Below the pieces are notes generated by a model. That model did no database searches and had not been told where the DNA came from. It saw nothing but the letters and a program-made list of their open reading frames with translations. From Pythium myriotylum (Eukaryota > Oomycota > Peronosporomycetes > Pythiales > Pythiaceae), in assembly GCA_023091665.1 (NCBI GenBank), contig JALJCQ010000030.1, positions 250,501-314,500 of the forward strand: a stretch of DNA of 64,000 nucleotides, in the 5' to 3' direction. Both the position numbers and the translations under genes were made by a program. Shown here piece by piece: positions 41,152 through 51,605 of the stretch. Position 1 is the stretch's first letter; each line of letters begins with the position of its first letter.

Positions 41152-42930
41152 CTAGAACAAGAGCAGGTCCTTGACCATGCGGTCGGACGTGGTCTCTTCG
41201 TGGTCCAGGAGCAGGTCGTCGGTGAGGTCGGCGCCAGCGTGCTGGAAGCGAGGGTCGCGTGCCATCATGCGCTCCAGCAGCGAGTTGGACTCGGCGTAGC
41301 GACGGATGAGGTGCTCGCAAAAGCTGTCGTACGTGTTGTCTTCCTTGTAGATGAGTCGGCCCGTGGCGTAGCTGGCCGTGCGGTAGGCCTCGACGAACGT
41401 GCCTTCGACGCCGTCCACGACGCGCGACTGGAAGACGACCCAGCGCTTGAAGAGCCACGGGATCGTCGACTCGTCCTCAAAGTCCCGGTCCTCGAGCACG
41501 CTCTGCTGGCAGATCATGCCGCGACGGGTCTCGTCGTTGAACGTGCGGCACACGAGGCTGTTGTAGCTCACGTTGGCGACGCCGTGGACCGAGAGTGACC
41601 ACTTGCCGATGGTCTTGGAGTAGACGTGGGCCACGTCGGCGGCCAGCGGCGTGACCACGCAGTAGTCGTTCTTGCCCTGCATGATGCTCACTTTCGACGC
41701 CACGTTCGTGTCCCAGCAAAAGTCGTACATGTCCTCGACCTTGTACGGGAAGAACTTGCAGTTGTGGATCGTGTAGTTCTTCTCCGTGATGGCGAGCCGC
41801 AGCTGCCAGCCGTCCATCTCGATCGGCAGACACGAGATGACCTCCGGGCTGAAGCTCTGGCTCTCGAGGCTCAGGTTGTTGCGCATGAACGACGAGATGT
41901 TGAGCAGCGTCTTGCATCGCTCCTCGCTCAGCGAGTAGCCCGTCATCGGGTCCAGCGCGCGCACGCTGCAGCTCGAGCTGGCCGCCGCCGGTGGCGAAGC
42001 TGGAGCCTCCTTGGGCGTCGCCTCGCTGGCCTTGGCCTCGGCCATGGCTTGGTCGGCCGTGGCCTTGAGCTGCTGCAGCTCGGCCTCGTTGAAGAGCGAG
42101 GTCTTGGGCGTGCCGGGGCGCCCGCCCGAGCTCATGTCTTCCACATGGCGGATGCTCTCTTCGAGGAACGTGGCGAGGCGCGCGACGCGGGCCTGGTGGC
42201 TGCCGGTCGAGCGCAGCAGCGCCACCTGCTCCTTGAGCGCGCTCTGCAGGTCCACGACGTGCGTGCGCAGGAACTGCAGCTCGAGCTTCTGCTTCTTGCG
42301 GCAGCGCCGCGACGCCGCGTTGATCTTGAGCTGGCGCTCGCGCGAGACCTTGGTCTTCTTGGCCGGCGGCTCGTCGCTGCCCGACGAGCACGACGCGTTG
42401 GCGGCAGCCGCCGCCGCCGCCGCCGCGGCCGCTGCTTCGTCCTTCTTGGTGCGTCGCGCCGTGGCAGCGCGCGCACGCGGCGCTTGCGTTGTCGCCGCAG
42501 CTGGCTTGGGCGCCTCGGCGTTGCGCATCGCGAGCATCGAAGTCGCGACCGAGGTCGCGGGCGACGCCGCTGCGGTCGCGAGCGGGCGCTTGAGCCCTTG
42601 TCGCGGCGCCGTGCGCGTGGGCGCGGGACGCGGCGCCTGGGACGCGACGCTCGGCGACGCGGCGAGCGCAGCACCCGGTTGCTGCGCGGCCGGCGGCGGC
42701 TGGTAGTAGAGGTCCCAGGGCGCGGCGTCGAGCTCCTGGTGGGGCGCGTCGGCGGCGTAGGCGGCGAAGAGCGCGTCGTCGTCGTCGTTGGGCGCGAGCG
42801 CCGAGAGCGCGTGCGCGTGGAAGGCCGACGAGGAAGAGGCCGAGGAGGCCGAGGTCGGGAAGGGCGCGGGCGCGAGCGAGGGCGAGAGCGCCGAGAAGAA
42901 GGCGGCGTCGCCGGCGTCGTCGACCTCCAT
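41152..42930 (-). CDS. bZIP transcription factor, oomycete type
   Basis: The 592 residues from the ATG at 42930 contain a basic region near residues 200-225 (RERQLKINAASRRCRKKQ) followed by a short leucine zipper with the canonical Arg-x9-Leu spacing. Counting back from that Arg puts Ile where nearly all bZIPs have Asn. The N-terminal third is Ala/Pro-rich with a poly-Ala run. The C-terminal 250 residues form a conserved-looking globular region (LLNISSFMRNNLS ... FCEHLIRRYAESNSLLERMMA) of unknown function, known in many oomycete bZIPs. The start is uncertain: an ATG at 43194 is in frame, and one at 43035, just after a good Inr, would be in frame but for a 16-bp duplication. Confidence 0.85.
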   Translation of the reverse strand: MEVDDAGDAAFFSALSPSLAPAPFPTSASSASSSSAFHAHALSALAPNDDDDALFAAYAADAPHQELDAAPWDLYYQPPPAAQQPGAALAASPSVASQAPRPAPTRTAPRQGLKRPLATAAASPATSVATSMLAMRNAEAPKPAAATTQAPRARAATARRTKKDEAAAAAAAAAAAANASCSSGSDEPPAKKTKVSRERQLKINAASRRCRKKQKLELQFLRTHVVDLQSALKEQVALLRSTGSHQARVARLATFLEESIRHVEDMSSGGRPGTPKTSLFNEAELQQLKATADQAMAEAKASEATPKEAPASPPAAASSSCSVRALDPMTGYSLSEERCKTLLNISSFMRNNLSLESQSFSPEVISCLPIEMDGWQLRLAITEKNYTIHNCKFFPYKVEDMYDFCWDTNVASKVSIMQGKNDYCVVTPLAADVAHVYSKTIGKWSLSVHGVANVSYNSLVCRTFNDETRRGMICQQSVLEDRDFEDESTIPWLFKRWVVFQSRVVDGVEGTFVEAYRTASYATGRLIYKEDNTYDSFCEHLIRRYAESNSLLERMMARDPRFQHAGADLTDDLLLDHEETTSDRMVKDLLLF

Positions 42931-42975
42931 CTTGGTCTGGTAGACGTGCGGCGAGCGCGCGCCGCCCGAGGCGCC

Positions 42976-43007
42976 CTTGGCCAGAGAGCACCTTGGCCAG
43001 AGAGCGC
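42976..43007 (-). repeat. 16-bp tandem duplication in the bZIP leader
   Basis: CTTGGCCAGAGAGCAC is directly followed by CTTGGCCAGAGAGCGC; the copies differ at one base. A single copy would put the ATG at 43035 in frame with the bZIP ORF, whereas two copies shift the frame. Confidence 0.9.
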
Positions 43008-43111
43008 ACGACGGCGCGTCGCTGAATGTCGACCATCGTGAGGCGGCGGCGGCGAGTTGCGATGTGGGCAGGTGAGCTCGAGGAGAGCAAGGTGAGCTGC
43101 TCACGAGGGCC

Positions 43112-43127
43112 AGGAGAAAATGAGCGC
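43112..43127 (-). promoter_or_regulatory. putative Inr of the bZIP gene
   Basis: The minus strand reads GCGCTCATTTTCTCC, matching the oomycete Inr CTCATTYY fully. It lies about 85 bp before the ATG at 43035 and 190 bp before the ATG at 42930. Confidence 0.45.
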
Positions 43128-44824
43128 TCGGGGGACTCGGTAGAACAGAACCGGCGGGAAATAGTGGCCCCGCGGGGGCAGACGACACCCTCATGGTGCA
43201 ACGCGGCGCGAGCCCATCCCCAAATAAGAACCCATGCAGACATCAAGGAGTTTATATGTGGCGAGGATCCAGCCGCGATCGCCCGAGCCCCCGAATGGAG
43301 CAACGGAAACGACGCTATCGCTTCTATTTAGAAAAGACGCCTCTTCTCTGCGCGATGGGAGTGAAGAGTCGAAGAGGAGGAGGAGCTGGCCCGTCTGGTG
43401 GCCGCGGGGGATCATCCGCCCGGCGCTGTACAGCCACCGGATTTGTCACCGTGAGTCGCCTTGACTGTGGCCAAAACCCGACGTGGGTCTAGTTGCTCCG
43501 GCGGATGCGGATCCTGTCCGGGCTTTGCGTCCGGCGTCCAGAGCCGTCCAAACCGATCGGCGCATGATGCGCGTCTGCGGAACGGTTCTTGTGGCCAGCA
43601 ACAGCGATGTTTGTTCCGTTCCTCCCTGGGCTTGCCGACGTCAGCCAGTTGGCGTGCTGACGCGCCCACAAGAGACAGACGAGCGTTCGAAGAGTTCCGT
43701 TATCCCGAAATGTTGGCTGCTGTCACAGACGCAGCCACCCGCACCTGCGAGCCGCAGGTGACTCGCCGGCGGATCTGGTTCCCTCTCGCGCGAGTTGGAT
43801 TTGGTTTTGTTGGGATGGCACCGAGAGATCCAGAGCATCCAGGTGGCACCGCCGCCGGACTGCTCTTCCACGTGCCGGTGTATACACCCCCGGCGAGTCG
43901 GCGGGTGCATCCGGCGCGTCGCATAAACCACTGCGCTTGGACTTGCAGTTGGAGGCGGCTCCGGATCTCACACGGTGCAATCGCCCGAGGTTCAATCGCC
44001 ACCAGACGCCAGAGAGAACGGTTCTCTGGCGACTGTAGACGACGCCGACGCGCGTCCACCAGTCGATGGAGCAATTGTTCAACCGGCCGCTCAGAACGGT
44101 TCTCGACGAGGCGACGCGTCCCATCAGTCGCCCGGGTGCGGTGCCGCCCAGCGCGCGAAAGTTTGGCCCAATTTTTGGGTGAGTCAAAAGGCTTTGAACA
44201 GAGCTCGCGTGAGGAAAAAAAACACATGCAGAGAACCAAGAACCAACAAAAAAAACAAAAACCAACAAAAAAAAAAACAAAGAACCATGACGGACACTAT
44301 GTACAGACCGCCCATCCCGCGCCGAGTCGACTGGCGATCACCGTCCTCGGGCGACAGGACTCGGCGTGCGAGAGAGAGAGAAAGAGAGCGAGAATCTTGG
44401 AACGTTGGCGAACGACGAACGTTGGCGTGGAACCAAAGTGCGAATCGCCACTGGCGACAGCTCCACGCCAAAATAAAACGCCCGCAGAACGGTTCTGCGC
44501 TCCGCCACATCGACGCTCGTGGGGAATTAGAGGCGGAACAAAGAACCATAAGCAAGCGTCGTGGCGAGTTTTGGTCGCGGGTCGCTGCTGAGAGCGGGTG
44601 CGTCATCGTCCGCAGCTGCGCGCTGATTGGGCCACAGAGAGACTCGTCGACCAATCGTCAGGCTAGGAGGATGGACACCCGCACTGGGATTTCTCAGGCA
44701 TCGGGGGAGCGACGGGCCAGTCGGTGGCACAACGCCAGTCCAGTGGACGTCTCTGTCAGGCGTTTCAAAACAAAGGCGCAAATATACTGAGATAAGATAC
44801 CGTCGTCGCTCCTCAACAGACATC

Positions 44825-46290
44825 CTAGAGAAGATCACCTCGCCAGACGTGGAAGGCGTGGTCGTAGAACGAGCAGCTCGCGACGACGGGCGCGGCGCTG
44901 GCGAGCGAGGAAGCGTCGCGCCACCAGTCGACGCCGTACGCGAGCGACGCGTGGCGCTCGTAGGCGGCGGCGCGGCGCAGCGACCGGTCGCCCTGCGTCT
45001 GCAGCACCTGGAAGCCGTTGTGCATGCACGCGGCCAGCAGCAGATCCTACAGATCAGACACCGCGCGCGTGAGAGGGATGCGCTTGGACACCAGAATGGG
45101 ATGGAACGGAGTGGAACAAAAAAATCCAGCGCGCGGACGCCTCCAACCACGCTGAGTCAGCGCGATATCAGGCGAATGCGCAACTAGTAATACCCACCTG
45201 CCTCGACGCGAGCGGATGCCACTTGAGCCGCCAGACGCCGCCGCCCGTCGAGTAGCTCGAGAGCGGCGCGCGCATCTGGCGAGGGTCCCAGAGACTCACG
45301 TGCTCGTCGTAGCTGCCGACGGCCACGAGGTGCTCGTCGTGCGGGTGGAACTGGATCGAGCAGACGCCCATGGTGTGGTGCGCGAGCGAGAAGAGCGGTC
45401 TGCTCGTGCCGACGCGCAGGTCCCAGCCCTTGAGCGTCGCGTCGTCGGCGCCTGAGAAGAGCACGTTGGCGTCGTGGCAGTTGAATGCGGCGATCCAGGC
45501 CTCGATGGGCGAGCCGAAAAGCGAGTGCGCCGTCCACTGGCGAAAACAACAGTGTCGAGAATGGAAAGTGATGCACGCGATCCGGTGAGCAGGTCAAGAA
45601 CGGAACGAAAGAAAAACCGCCAGCGAAGCGACATACCTTTGACACCTCTGACAGGCCCTGCGACGATACGCGCCACACCGACACGGCGCTGTCGGACGAA
45701 TGGGCAAACAGGGCGCCGAAGGCTCAGCTAGTCGCTCGCCTGTGTATGCGCAATTGAGACACGTACCCATCTGAGTGGCTCACGCAGATCGTCGGCTCGG
45801 CCTCGTAGTGCACGCGGTTGCTCCAGTCCAGCGACACGGCCATCGAGTCGGCGTCGCCTTCGGCCACGAGCTCGGTCGCGTGGAGAGCGAGCCGGGCGTC
45901 GTCGTCGCGAGCCAGCGACAAGAGCTGCAGCGAGCCGTCGGCGTTCGCAGCGCCGAGCAGCACGCGGTCCTGCACGGCGTGGCCGGCCCACTTGATGTCG
46001 AAGACGCCGCTGCTCATCGCGAGCTCCTGGGCCTTGGTGACCTGCACGTCGTCGCGGTCGCTGTAGGCAAAGTGGAAATGCTGGAGCGTGCCCGAGCGTC
46101 GGTCGCTCGGCGGCTCCTGCTCGGCCTCGGCCTCGGCCTCGTCGCCCTCGCGCTCGGCACGCGGCTCCGCCTTGTGCAACTGGTACGTGGCGACCACGAC
46201 CGAGGCCTCGAAGCCGTCGAGCGGACACGCCTCGACGCAGTCGGCCGTCTCGCGCGTGTCGAACTCGGCCAAGACGCGCTCCATGCCCAT
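44825..46290 (-). CDS. DPH7: diphthine methyltransferase, WD40 protein
   Basis: Four exons, 46290-45767, 45688-45637, 45536-45198 and 45046-44825, close in phase to 378 residues. The protein shows the DPH7/WDR85 pattern: [14 protein letters not shown] at the start, [21 protein letters not shown], then [58 protein letters not shown] and SLAYGVDWW near the end. The family removes the methyl ester from methylated diphthine on elongation factor 2, a step towards diphthamide. The introns (51-151 nt) are all GT-AG. It is divergent from ALKBH7 with 211 bp between the start codons. Confidence 0.93.
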
Positions 46291-46501
46291 GCTCCACTCG
46301 ATCCTCTCAGCAGCTCAAACGGAGGATCCGTTTCTCAGAGAGCCACCTCTGAGGAAATCTGATGCAGACCGTGTTTTCCACCAATCAGAGCTCGGAAGAG
46401 CTGCTCAAAAAGTGGGCGACAGAGAGACGCTCGAGATGAACGCCAAGCTCGGCTGCCCTCTCCGTCTTCTCTCTCTCTCTCTCTCTCGTCCACCGACGGC
46501 C

Positions 46502-47323
46502 ATGCTGCTGCGTCGTCCTCACCGAGCGCTGCGTCGCCGCTCGCTCTCGCGGCCGCTCAGCTCGCTCGTGGACGTCTACGGCTGGCGCAACTCGCCGCTC
46601 GTCGACGCGTCCAAGTGCACGGACCCGCTCGTGGACGACGGCGACTTGCTCGTCATGCCCGAGCTCATCACCGAGGACGAAGAGATGGTCGTGGCCGAGG
46701 AGTGCGCCAAGCTGCTGAGGCGCCGCCGCTACGAGGAGAACCACTGGGACCAGGTCATCATCAAGTTCAAGGAGATGGAACGCTCGCGGTGGAGCACCGA
46801 GACCGCGCGGATCCTCGACAAGGTGCGTGCGGCGCCCGTGCTGCCCGACCTCAAGTACACGCCTGGCATGCACGTGATCGACCTCGCGGAGGACGGATAC
46901 ATCATGCCCCACGTCGACGCCATCAAGGTGAGGAGGATGCATGTGGGGTTAAAAGTCCGAGGTCTCACCTGTGGATTCTCCAGTTCTCGGGTCGCGTCGT
47001 GGCTGGGCTCAGCCTTCTGTCGCCCAGCATCATGCGCTTCAAAGAGGAAGAAGGCGAGTCGATCGTCGAGGCTCATTTGCTGCGGAGATCCTTCTACATG
47101 ATGACGTACGTGTGTCTCTCTCCTCTAGTTTTCTGCCGATTTGATGCTCATGATGCTTGCTCAAAACAGCGGGCGCATCCGCTACAACTACACGCACGAG
47201 ATCTTACCAGGCCAGCAGCTCTTCCGCGGCGTCGAGCCCGTGAACCGGACGCGGCGCATCTCGCTTATGATGCGCGACTATCACCCGGATGATCTGCGCG
47301 AGCCCGAGCTCGTGGTCCACTAG
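46502..47323 (+). CDS. ALKBH7: ALKBH7-like Fe(II)/2-oxoglutarate dioxygenase
   Basis: Three exons, 46502-46927, 46984-47105 and 47170-47323, encode 233 residues. The N-terminus (MLLRRPHRALRRRSLSRPLSS) is a strong mitochondrial presequence, as in animal ALKBH7. Matching blocks include RRRRYEENHWDQVI, SRWSTETARIL, and MHVIDLAEDGYIMPHVD with the iron-binding His and Asp. AGLSLLSPSIMRF, the distal His in NYTHEIL, and the 2-oxoglutarate-binding Arg in RRISLMMRDY follow. In animals the protein acts in mitochondria in regulated necrosis and fatty-acid metabolism, and no nucleic-acid repair role is established there. The same cellular location is inferred here. Confidence 0.92.
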
Positions 47324-47443
47324 TATCCACCCAGTACGCATCAAAATTGTTGGATTTGTCGTTGTTAGACACTGGACTCTACTAACCTAGCTCACTTGCA
47401 AACCAAAAGCCCTCGTCTCGTTTGATTGCTTCTATTCATACAG

Positions 47444-48709
47444 TCACACTTCGTCCGGAAGCCGCACGTTCCCGGCAAACTTGGAGCCGGTCTTGCCCTT
47501 GGACTTCTTGTGCCGCGCGTACGTGTAGTCGGCACGGTTGCTGTTGACCACTCGTTTCTTCTGCGACTTGGACTGCACTTCCTCGTCGTAGATCTTCTCG
47601 AGGATCGACACGATCTCGGCCGCGTTCGGCCGGCGCGCCGGGTTGGCCGACCAGCACCGTGTTATCAGCTCGGCCCACTTGACGCTGCAGGCGTCCGAGC
47701 CCATGGGCGGCCGGTTGCCGTTGACCACGTGCTCGCGGATGTCGCGGTTCGTCTGGAGCGCCGCGAACGGGAGCTCGCCCGTCGTGAGCTCCCACATGAT
47801 GATGCCGAAGCTGTAGACGTCGACGGCCTGCGGGAAGGCGTTGTTGCTCGGGAACTGGCCCTTGAGCACGCGGTCCTCGCCAAGCTTGAGCAGCTCGGGC
47901 GCCGTCCAGCGCAGCAGCCCGGTCTCGTTGTCGACGTTCTCCATGCGCCGACGGTCAAAGCCGACGGCCTCGGCGACGCGACGCGTGCCGAAGTCGGCGA
48001 TCTTGGCGTTCCACGAGTCATCGACGAGGATGTTGGTACTCTTGAGCATGCCGTGGACGAGCGGCGGGTCGGCGCTGTGCAGATAGAGCAGACCCTGGGC
48101 CGCGCTCTTGGCCACGCGTATCCGGTAGATCCACTTGATGGGCTTGCGCGGCTTCTTGCCATCCTGCGACGAGATCAGCGGCGCGCTGCCGTTGCTTCCG
48201 GGCGCGCGCGCTTTCCTGCGCGACGACTCGCCGCGGCTGCGCAGCACGTCGAAGAGCGAGCCGAGGTGGCAGTACTCGCTCACGATACAGAAGTAGTCGC
48301 CCTGGAGACAGGCGCCCATGAAGAGCACTGTGTTCGGGTGCCGCAGACTGCCCATGCGCGCGGCCTCGACCTGGAGCGCGCTCTCGATGATCTCGCGCGC
48401 GCCGGGCTTGGACGGCAGCGCGACCATGCGCATCTTCTTGACGGCCACGACGCTGCCGCGGTACGAGCCTTTGTAGATCACGCCCGAGGGGCCTTCGCCG
48501 AGCACGTTGAGGCAGACGACCTCGTCGGCCGCGAGCAGCGACGTCGTGCCGAACGTGCTCGTGCTCTGCGAGGACGGCGCCGGCGCGCCACCGCCCGAGC
48601 CCACTTTGCTGGTCTCGGGCGGCCCGCGGTAGCCGCGCGCGTCGTCGAGCTCGGCCTCGAACTCGTTGCCGATGTCGTTGACGATGCACTTGGAGAGACA
48701 CGGCCCCAT
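47444..48709 (-). CDS. TKL-family protein kinase-like protein lacking the catalytic Asp
   Basis: This single-exon gene encodes 421 residues. It begins MGPCLSKC, a fit to N-myristoylation of Gly2 plus nearby Cys palmitoylation, so membrane attachment is likely. The kinase-like domain spans about residues 65-395. The Gly loop is GEGPSGVIYKG, the VAVK lysine is present, and DFG is present in ADFGTRR. The catalytic loop reads VHGMLKSTNIL where active kinases have HRDLKxxN, so the proton-acceptor Asp is replaced by Met. WTAPELL and a CWxxxPxxRP-like motif (CWSANPARRP) place it in the TKL group. It is probably a pseudokinase scaffold, or has weak activity. Confidence 0.85.
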   Translation of the reverse strand: MGPCLSKCIVNDIGNEFEAELDDARGYRGPPETSKVGSGGGAPAPSSQSTSTFGTTSLLAADEVVCLNVLGEGPSGVIYKGSYRGSVVAVKKMRMVALPSKPGAREIIESALQVEAARMGSLRHPNTVLFMGACLQGDYFCIVSEYCHLGSLFDVLRSRGESSRRKARAPGSNGSAPLISSQDGKKPRKPIKWIYRIRVAKSAAQGLLYLHSADPPLVHGMLKSTNILVDDSWNAKIADFGTRRVAEAVGFDRRRMENVDNETGLLRWTAPELLKLGEDRVLKGQFPSNNAFPQAVDVYSFGIIMWELTTGELPFAALQTNRDIREHVVNGNRPPMGSDACSVKWAELITRCWSANPARRPNAAEIVSILEKIYDEEVQSKSQKKRVVNSNRADYTYARHKKSKGKTGSKFAGNVRLPDEV

Positions 48710-49048
48710 ACTCGCGCGATTCGATTCCCCGGCTTCCTTTCCGCATGGACCACCTCATGCAGTGCCAAAACAAGGTGAGATGGATCCCTCCGTATCACCT
48801 GTTCTTGACGAGATCAAAAAGTATCCATCGTGTTCGGGAAAGAACAAAAATTTCGCCAGCACTGACTTCCTGGGAGCGTGGACCACACGAGAATACAGCC
48901 ATATCAGCACACCAAATTAATTACGAAACTAGTCGCAAAACTGCAACTGTAGCCATGTTGGCCAACTGTGCCAATGTCAATTACATTAATTTTGTTTTCG
49001 GGTCTCTCCTTGCCAATTCTGATTTTGTGGTCGTCGTCTTCTCTCCTA
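48710..49048. other. intergenic region between the TKL gene and PTEN
   Basis: This 339-bp stretch lies upstream of the TKL gene and downstream of PTEN. It is AT-richer than its flanks, and nothing further was recognised. Confidence 0.5.
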
Positions 49049-50968
49049 TCAGCCAAAGAGCCGCCGCGGGAACGCCTTGGGCGACGACGGCGCGCTGCGC
49101 GAGCCCAGCGGAGAGACTTTGCCGGCCGAGATGATCGACGCGCTCGGGCTGCGCGTCGGCTCGGCGTCCGCGTCGCCACTCACGACGGCGCTCGAGAACG
49201 GCGCGCTCGACTGGTCCGACGTCGCGCGTGCTCGCGCAGGAGAGTCGAGAAAGCGCAGTCCGCCGATGCTGAGCTTGTCGTTGAGACTCGCGAACGGCCG
49301 GAGCATGGGCGAGACGGCAGCGGCCGCCTCGGGCGCCGAGTTGGTGCGGCGCTTCTCGCGCAGAACGGCCATGTCCTCGGGCGTGGCCTTTTCGAAGACG
49401 AGCGTGACGCTAAAGTCGGGCGCAAACTGCTTGTGGCCCTTCTTGGTGTCCTTGTTGGCCTTGTCGATGTCCTCCTTGGGGATCACGAGCTCGTACGTGG
49501 CCGAGGGCACGAACGCCGTGTGGAACCAGAAGTGGCCGATCTTGGCGCCCGAGCGGTGGCGCAGCGACACTTTGACTTCATCCCACACGAGCAGCCGATC
49601 ACAACGCAGCTCGAGCTGACTCGTAGACCAAAAGGTCGAGTTTCGGAGGAAGCTGGAAGGTGTGGATGAGACACTAGAAGGCTTCGAGCCGGGGGTAGAC
49701 GGTAAGCTGGACGAACTGATCGGCCGAGGCGATGGCGGTACTTGGCTCTCGTCGCTGCTGGCCGCGCTGGGTGTGAACACCGCGATGGGCTCGTAGACCG
49801 CTATTGTCTTGCCGACGCCGCAGTCGATTCGCACTCGCGGGTCGATCCGCTTGTGTGTGTAGACCCCATTGATTTTGATGCCAGTGAGGACGAGACGAGT
49901 TGAAATTGGCAGAGTTAGTTTGGAGGGGGCCATGAGACAGTGAACCGAAAGACCGCGACCGTCGATCGTCTCCTCCCACAGCTGGTGGAACTCTTCCGGC
50001 TTCATCGCGAGCTCTTTCACGGCTTTGTCTTCGTGGTCACCCTCACAAGCTGCCTCTCGGCACATCTCGGCAAAATACCGAATGAAGCGACGCTGGCTCG
50101 GGATGGTCACTCCTTCACGCTTCAGCGACCGTGCAGCGCCGAAAAACTCCATGGCGGCGTACGCAGTGGTCCATGCACGTGTGTAAAGAAGGTATGCACA
50201 GATCATGACGCCTGTACGCCCCTTGCCCGCCTTGCAGTGGATGGCCGCGACGTTGTCCGGGTGCTCGCTCAGCCACGCGTTGACATCCTCACAGAACGGC
50301 GCAAAGAGCGCGAGTGGCGGCGGACAGTGGTCGTAGAACGGGAACTCGCCAACGCGGCCGTGGAATTTCTCCTTGTCGTACGACTTCTCGGCACACAGAT
50401 TGTAGATCTTGTATCGCCCCGGGTGGCGCCGCTCAAAGAAATTGTACACGTCCTTGTAGTGGTTACGGTAGAAACCTTCGAGGTTCTCGGCCGGGTATCC
50501 GAATGCGATGAGTCGGTTCGTGACGTAGGTGAGGTCAAGGTTGAAGCCGTCCTCGTCGAATCGCCGCTTTTCCTTGGAGACGAGCTGCTTGATGCGGTAC
50601 GACATGATCGAGAGGCCGCGCATCTGGGATTGCTTGTTCACAGTGCTTCCTCTCGCCTGTGGGGACGACGCGGCAGACGACGGGCGCGATATTGGTGATG
50701 GCGGCACGAACTCCAGCGTCAGCTCCGCAGGGCGCACTGTGATCGCGGGCGATGGCGGCGGCATCTCACTGAATGGCGAAGGTGCTAGCATGAGGTGGTC
50801 GTCTGCGTCGGGAATTTGCACTTGTAAAGGGCTGATCTTCTTGGCTGGGGATCTGGGAGGCGACGGGGGCTGCTTCTTGGGTGGAGTGACAGAGGCTGTC
50901 GATAGAGACGGGTTGTCATCGGTCATCGCGTCGGGGCTTGCCCTGCTGCGACTGAAGTTCAGGTGCAT
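49049..50968 (-). CDS. PTEN: PTEN-type phosphoinositide 3-phosphatase
   Basis: This single-exon gene encodes 639 residues from the ATG at 50968. Residues ~1-120 are a Pro/Ser-rich extension absent from animal PTEN. The phosphatase domain (about 140-310) starts at LVSKEKRRFDEDGFNLDLTYVT, includes FPFYDHCPP, and carries the signature HCKAGKGRTG with the catalytic Cys, the two PTEN-specific lysines and the Arg. A C2-like domain follows (about 340-540), interrupted by a Ser/Pro-rich loop of about 50 residues. The tail is Ser-rich. It should convert PtdIns(3,4,5)P3 to PtdIns(4,5)P2 at membranes and oppose PI3K signalling. It ends in a disordered region with no clear PDZ ligand. Confidence 0.93.
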   Translation of the reverse strand: MHLNFSRSRASPDAMTDDNPSLSTASVTPPKKQPPSPPRSPAKKISPLQVQIPDADDHLMLAPSPFSEMPPPSPAITVRPAELTLEFVPPSPISRPSSAASSPQARGSTVNKQSQMRGLSIMSYRIKQLVSKEKRRFDEDGFNLDLTYVTNRLIAFGYPAENLEGFYRNHYKDVYNFFERRHPGRYKIYNLCAEKSYDKEKFHGRVGEFPFYDHCPPPLALFAPFCEDVNAWLSEHPDNVAAIHCKAGKGRTGVMICAYLLYTRAWTTAYAAMEFFGAARSLKREGVTIPSQRRFIRYFAEMCREAACEGDHEDKAVKELAMKPEEFHQLWEETIDGRGLSVHCLMAPSKLTLPISTRLVLTGIKINGVYTHKRIDPRVRIDCGVGKTIAVYEPIAVFTPSAASSDESQVPPSPRPISSSSLPSTPGSKPSSVSSTPSSFLRNSTFWSTSQLELRCDRLLVWDEVKVSLRHRSGAKIGHFWFHTAFVPSATYELVIPKEDIDKANKDTKKGHKQFAPDFSVTLVFEKATPEDMAVLREKRRTNSAPEAAAAVSPMLRPFASLNDKLSIGGLRFLDSPARARATSDQSSAPFSSAVVSGDADAEPTRSPSASIISAGKVSPLGSRSAPSSPKAFPRRLFG

Positions 50969-51605
50969 TGTTGCGGACAAGTCTATGCAAAGAGACCTTG
51001 GGAGATCAGGGCACAGCTAGAAAATCCATTCTTCTCTAACGACGCACCTCTTGTCGTGGCGTCCTAGGCGGTCGAGTGGGTGCGACGGCATGGGCGACGG
51101 AGGGAAGCGCAAGCAGCAGGAGATAGAAGCGGCTAATTATAATGACGAGACCAACAACAGAAAAATCCCTCTTTGGCTGAGAAAGACGGCGAAACCATCC
51201 AACTTCAATGACAGAGCCAATCGGTCTCTCTTTGCCAATCATTCACAGGAAGTAACTTCCTGTCTTGCTAGTTTCCCACGAGCTTTTCAAGAGCTTAATT
51301 GCAACAGAACCACAATTCCAATACACATGAAAGGTATCGATCTTCGATCAAATCCTGTTGTTCGTACTCGAAGCTCACGGTTCTTTTATCGGAGTGGAGG
51401 CCTCTTCACAGATGTGTCGATCAATGCCTCGGAGAAGTCCATACCTGCCCATCTTCGTTGCTGTCGGTTCTGGTGTCTCAGGGCGTTTTCTTGTCCAATT
51501 CAATGTCCTGAATCAAACAGTCTACGAGGTGGTTGGCGGAAAATCCTTTTGAGATGCTACGAGTCTCAGGTAAACGTAATCCTGTCAATCTCACTGAAAC
51601 GAGAG

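Larger units (their letters stand above)
42931..44824. other. upstream region of bZIP and 1.6-kb intergenic stretch
   Basis: It holds the bZIP leader with its duplication and Inr. Beyond about 43200 no gene is supported. Three copies of AGAACGGTTCT occur at 44015-44025, 44093-44103 and 44486-44496, the last inside the larger palindrome GCAGAAC-G-GTTCTGC. An A-rich low-complexity stretch spans about 44215-44285. Open frames are short or Arg/Ser-rich. Confidence 0.5.
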
